Source of the DNA: an uncultured Hippea sp.
Lineage (GTDB): Bacteria > Campylobacterota_A > Desulfurellia > JAADFJ01
Assembly: GCA_913009315.1 (NCBI GenBank)
Contig: CAJVZA010000004.1
Location: 1-53,286, forward strand
Direction of reading: 5' to 3'
Length of the DNA stretch: 53,286 bases
Both the position numbers and the translations under genes were made by a program. Within the stretch, counting starts at the first letter, position 1, and each line of letters begins with the position of its first letter. This document shows, one piece after another, positions 51,133 to 53,286 of this stretch. The notes under the pieces were generated by a model, which worked only from the letters and a program-made list of their open reading frames with translations, did not search any database and was not told the DNA's origin.

Positions 51133-51476
51133 TGGAAAAGAAAAAAATAGTTACTCAAACCGAAAAGTTTATAGAGCTTGCAGAAAAAGAAACCAACAGC
51201 GATATAAAATGTCTCTCCGATATTATGAGAAAACATATCGATAAAATTTCCAGTCCGTCGCAGGAAGATATAGAAAAGGCGCTTGTTGATATAGCCGTAA
51301 AACTTCCGACAGAAAAAATACTTCTTTCCGCCTGCGGTTATCCTGATTGGCGCTGCAGCAGCTGTTCGTTCGGCATATATCTTCCTAAAAGTAGCAAAAA
51401 GATCAATGACAGACCTATATGCCTTGTCTGGATAAGCTTTTTTAAGAAAAATTTGATGGCTCATTCCAGGCACTAA
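51132..51476 (+). CDS. small Cys-containing hypothetical protein in the U32 operon
   Basis: The protein has 114 residues and no signal peptide. The N-terminal 60 residues are charged and helical. A cluster of Cys follows: SACGYPDWRCSSCSFG (Cys at about 68, 74 and 77), with a fourth at about 96 (RPICLVW). The spacing suggests a metal or iron-sulfur site. I do not recognise the family. Translational coupling (one-base overlap) to the UbiU-like gene argues for a joint role, perhaps as an electron or substrate partner. It is the last gene before a REP-like palindrome 8 nt away. Confidence 0.6.
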   Translation: MEKKKIVTQTEKFIELAEKETNSDIKCLSDIMRKHIDKISSPSQEDIEKALVDIAVKLPTEKILLSACGYPDWRCSSCSFGIYLPKSSKKINDRPICLVWISFFKKNLMAHSRH

Positions 51477-51483
51477 ACAGTAC

Positions 51484-51543
51484 CTTAGGAGACCGCTTTA
51501 CAATAAGCTGTGAATCTGCTTATTGTACAGTAGTCTCCTTAAG
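51484..51543. repeat. REP-like palindrome (full copy) after the U32 operon
   Basis: CTTAGGAGACCGCTTTACAA TAAG faces CTTATTGTACAGTAGTCTCC TTAAG around an 11-nt loop CTGTGAATCTG. It begins 8 nt after the stop of the last U32-operon gene and can act as its terminator. Confidence 0.8.
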
Positions 51544-52003
51544 TAAAATCTCTCTCTTTTTTATCTTTACGCACATTGGAAATTTATATTAGGAAACTGT
51601 TCTTCGGGTTGTGAATCGACGCATCCGAACGGAACGGCAGACAGATTGGATAAGTTTATGAAACGGTAACCCTATATCGGAACTTACAAGGCATAGCAAC
51701 GATAACCATAAACAGAGGCAGAGCTTCTTAAAATCGCCCCGGTCAATTTTCGCTGCAAATCCTAACATCAAAACATCAAAGGGTGCTTCTAATAATTCTA
51801 AGTGTTTCAAATTTAGAGTTCAAATCCGCCTGTGCGTGCAAGCTGCCCGCACAGGCGGGTCTCATCAAAGCACAATTGCAGGTAATAGCATGGCTATTTG
51901 TCGGGATTTGATAGATGAGGCTGATTCAAAAAATACGGCAGGAATAAACAAAACCGCTGCTTAGAATATGACTATAACACAGTTTTGCTGCACATTCGTC
52001 ATA
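51544..52003. other. gene-free stretch with one hairpin
   Basis: No convincing gene is seen. A strong hairpin lies at 51826-51858 (CCGCCTGTGCG facing CGCACAGGCGG, 11-nt loop, no T-run), related to the short hairpins at 3225 and 8751. A 73-codon minus-strand frame at 51589-51810 lacks a ribosome site and family resemblance. Confidence 0.5.
51826..51858. repeat. GC-rich intergenic hairpin
   Basis: An 11-bp perfect stem (CCGCCTGTGCG/CGCACAGGCGG) closes an 11-nt loop. The CCGCACAGGC core is shared with 8751-8766. GC content stands out from the AT-rich surroundings, consistent with an inserted palindromic unit. Confidence 0.55.
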
Positions 52004-52031
52004 TTGACAAGAACAGTTTTTTTCATATAAT
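52004..52031 (+). promoter_or_regulatory. consensus sigma-70-type promoter for the chemoreceptor
   Basis: TTGACA (52004-52009), 16-nt spacer, TATAAT (52026-52031): both hexamers are perfect. The predicted leader is about 147 nt and ends in a strong AAAAAGGAGG site. The leader is long enough for regulation, but I see no clear structure in it. Confidence 0.65.
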
Positions 52032-52184
52032 CACGGTATTATATGGAGATTGTTTAACTGAGAACCAGATTTTGAAACATAAGATGTTGGCATTCTTAAA
52101 AAATTTTTCACAAAGAAAGATAGACTAAAAAACATATATAGTGCCCGAAGCAGATTAAAAGTTTAAAAAAGGAGGATAGATATT

Positions 52185-53286
52185 ATGAAAGATAACAGAA
52201 TATTAAATATAAGGTATTCTATAAGATATTTACTTATTGCGGCGGCAATTATGGTACTCATTGTAATTTCTATTTTGAATTTTTTTTCATACAGAGCGGA
52301 TCATGCAGCCAAGGTATCCGGTTATACTCAAGGCATTACTATAGCAGAACTTAATCTAAGCAACAATATTTTGAAATTTATAACAAGAAAAGATCTTACT
52401 TTTGCCAACAAAGCAAAAAATGATATCAACAATCTAAAGAAATATGTAAATAAACTAAAATCGGCAGGATACGCTAAAGAATCACTCAAGATTATGCAAA
52501 ACATTAAAAGAATGACAGTTTTACTTGACAAAACCATAACATCTGAAAAACGAATGGGGCTTACCGATAAACAGGGAATAAGAGGCAAGCTAAATAATTC
52601 TTTAAAACAGATCGAAAATGATCTGAACGTTCTAAATATTAAGACACTTCTCATCGGCTTGCTTAAAGCAAGAGTTCAAGAAAAGAACTATATAGAGCAG
52701 GGGAAAATGGAATATGTTAGTGCGTGGAATGATGCAATGTCAACATTATCCATTACCATAGCAACAAATGCAGATCTATCGGAAAATGTAAAAGAAAGGT
52801 TGTCTAATGAATTCAAAAAGTATATGTCAGGTTTCTCAAAATATATTACCGAATATCAAAATGTTAACATTGCAGTAGCAAAGATCGAAGAAGCTACAAA
52901 AAAGGACAGTGCTTATTCATTAAAATTGTATAGAACAGTTCTATCAAAAGCTAATAAAAACATAAGGATAGGTACTATATTATTTTGGATTGTAAGCATA
53001 CTGGGAACAATTCTGTCAATTATTGCAGCCTTCGCGGCTTCAAACATGATTGTCAAGCCATTTGTAAAACCTGCCGGCAATGTCAACGCTGCCGCCTCAG
53101 ATATCAACCAATCCTCTCTCCAGCTTTCCTCCGCCTCGGATGCTCTGGCTCAGGGAGCAGCTGAGCAGGCTGCCTCTCTTGAGGAGATTGCCTCATCTAT
53201 GGAGGAGGTTGACTCGATGGTTAAGCAGACTGCCGATAATGCCAATCAGGCAAATATCACTGCAGAGGAGACAGCAGGTGCTGCAG
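52185..53286 (+). CDS. methyl-accepting chemotaxis protein (partial, runs off the right edge)
   Basis: The first 367 codons are present. A membrane helix (about 14-34) precedes a helical periplasmic sensor region of about 230 residues, of the four-helix-bundle/HBM-like kind. A second helix lies at about 263-290. The cytoplasmic part begins with little or no HAMP sequence and moves directly into the methylated coiled coil, with GAAEQAASLEEIASSMEEVDSMV, the classic receptor adaptation region. The signalling tip lies beyond the window. AAAGGAGG lies 7-8 nt before ATG 52185. The start matches the consensus promoter upstream. It shows that the organism is chemotactic and so probably motile. Confidence 0.88.
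   Translation, partial: MKDNRILNIRYSIRYLLIAAAIMVLIVISILNFFSYRADHAAKVSGYTQGITIAELNLSNNILKFITRKDLTFANKAKNDINNLKKYVNKLKSAGYAKESLKIMQNIKRMTVLLDKTITSEKRMGLTDKQGIRGKLNNSLKQIENDLNVLNIKTLLIGLLKARVQEKNYIEQGKMEYVSAWNDAMSTLSITIATNADLSENVKERLSNEFKKYMSGFSKYITEYQNVNIAVAKIEEATKKDSAYSLKLYRTVLSKANKNIRIGTILFWIVSILGTILSIIAAFAASNMIVKPFVKPAGNVNAAASDINQSSLQLSSASDALAQGAAEQAASLEEIASSMEEVDSMVKQTADNANQANITAEETAGAA

Noticed and set aside
51589-51810. 73-codon minus-strand ORF
   Set aside because: Cys/Leu-rich translation without ribosome site or recognisable domain in a repeat-bearing gap.

Overview
This 53.3 kb window comes from the chromosome of a low-GC, diderm (Gram-negative) bacterium. The evidence is an Lnt-type apolipoprotein N-acyltransferase, an ArnT-like lipid-A glycosyltransferase cluster, Spy/CpxP-type periplasmic proteins, a lipoprotein with a lipobox, and a chemoreceptor. 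Gene content (FabK enoyl reductase, AmmeMemoRadiSam proteins, UbiU/UbiV-like U32 proteins, HD-GYP/EAL/PilZ signalling, sigma-54 activator) fits a deep-branching, probably anaerobic or facultative lineage around the former Deltaproteobacteria, Deferribacterota or Nitrospirota. I cannot place it more exactly from sequence alone.

Layout. 1-3.7 kb is a mobile-element scrapyard: a REP-type (Y1) transposase fragment, a complete IS1634-type insertion sequence with perfect 29-bp ends, a lipoprotein cut short beside it, a small Spy-like gene, and several dispersed repeats. 3.7-7.7 kb holds a c-di-GMP pair: a PilZ protein with an acyltransferase-like C-terminus, and a membrane V4R-like/GAF/HD-GYP phosphodiesterase. 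9.2-16.1 kb holds a MEMO-family protein, ComEC, and a ZraP/ZraS/ZraR-like unit (His/Met-rich periplasmic protein, sensor kinase, sigma-54 activator). 16.2-23 kb holds a lytic transglycosylase facing a tightly packed minus-strand operon leuC-nadB-nadA-nadC-lnt. 23-30 kb holds NrtS, a metallo-hydrolase, an ArnC-like/LAB_N/ArnT-like lipid-A unit and a GAF/PAS/degenerate GGDEF/EAL protein. 30-38 kb holds a J-domain/AmrS/Hpt operon, a MagIII-type DNA glycosylase, an HlyD-ABC-permease-permease exporter and a glutaredoxin. 38.7-47.6 kb is one long plus-strand run: yggU, fmdB-like, ndk, rpmF, plsX, fabH, fabK, fabD, fabG, acpP, fabF, a tRNA(CAU), a NIF3-like gene and a zinc-ribbon coiled-coil gene. 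47.6-51.5 kb holds endonuclease IV and a run of three U32-family genes plus a small Cys protein. The window ends inside a chemoreceptor gene.

The most striking patterns are not single genes. First, at least four genes on both strands have a sigma-70-like promoter whose -10 box ends exactly 6 nt before the ATG, predicting leaderless mRNAs; two or three others come close. Second, a palindromic REP-like element occurs at seven places, four of them where genes end, and it supplies the C-terminal codons and stop of hpt and of the DNA glycosylase. Third, a tRNA(CAU) sits inside the fatty-acid operon with no spacer and carries C instead of the near-universal U at position 33. Fourth, the three consecutive U32 genes look like a UbiU/UbiV-type iron-sulfur hydroxylation module with an extra, short U32 member and a Cys-rich partner.
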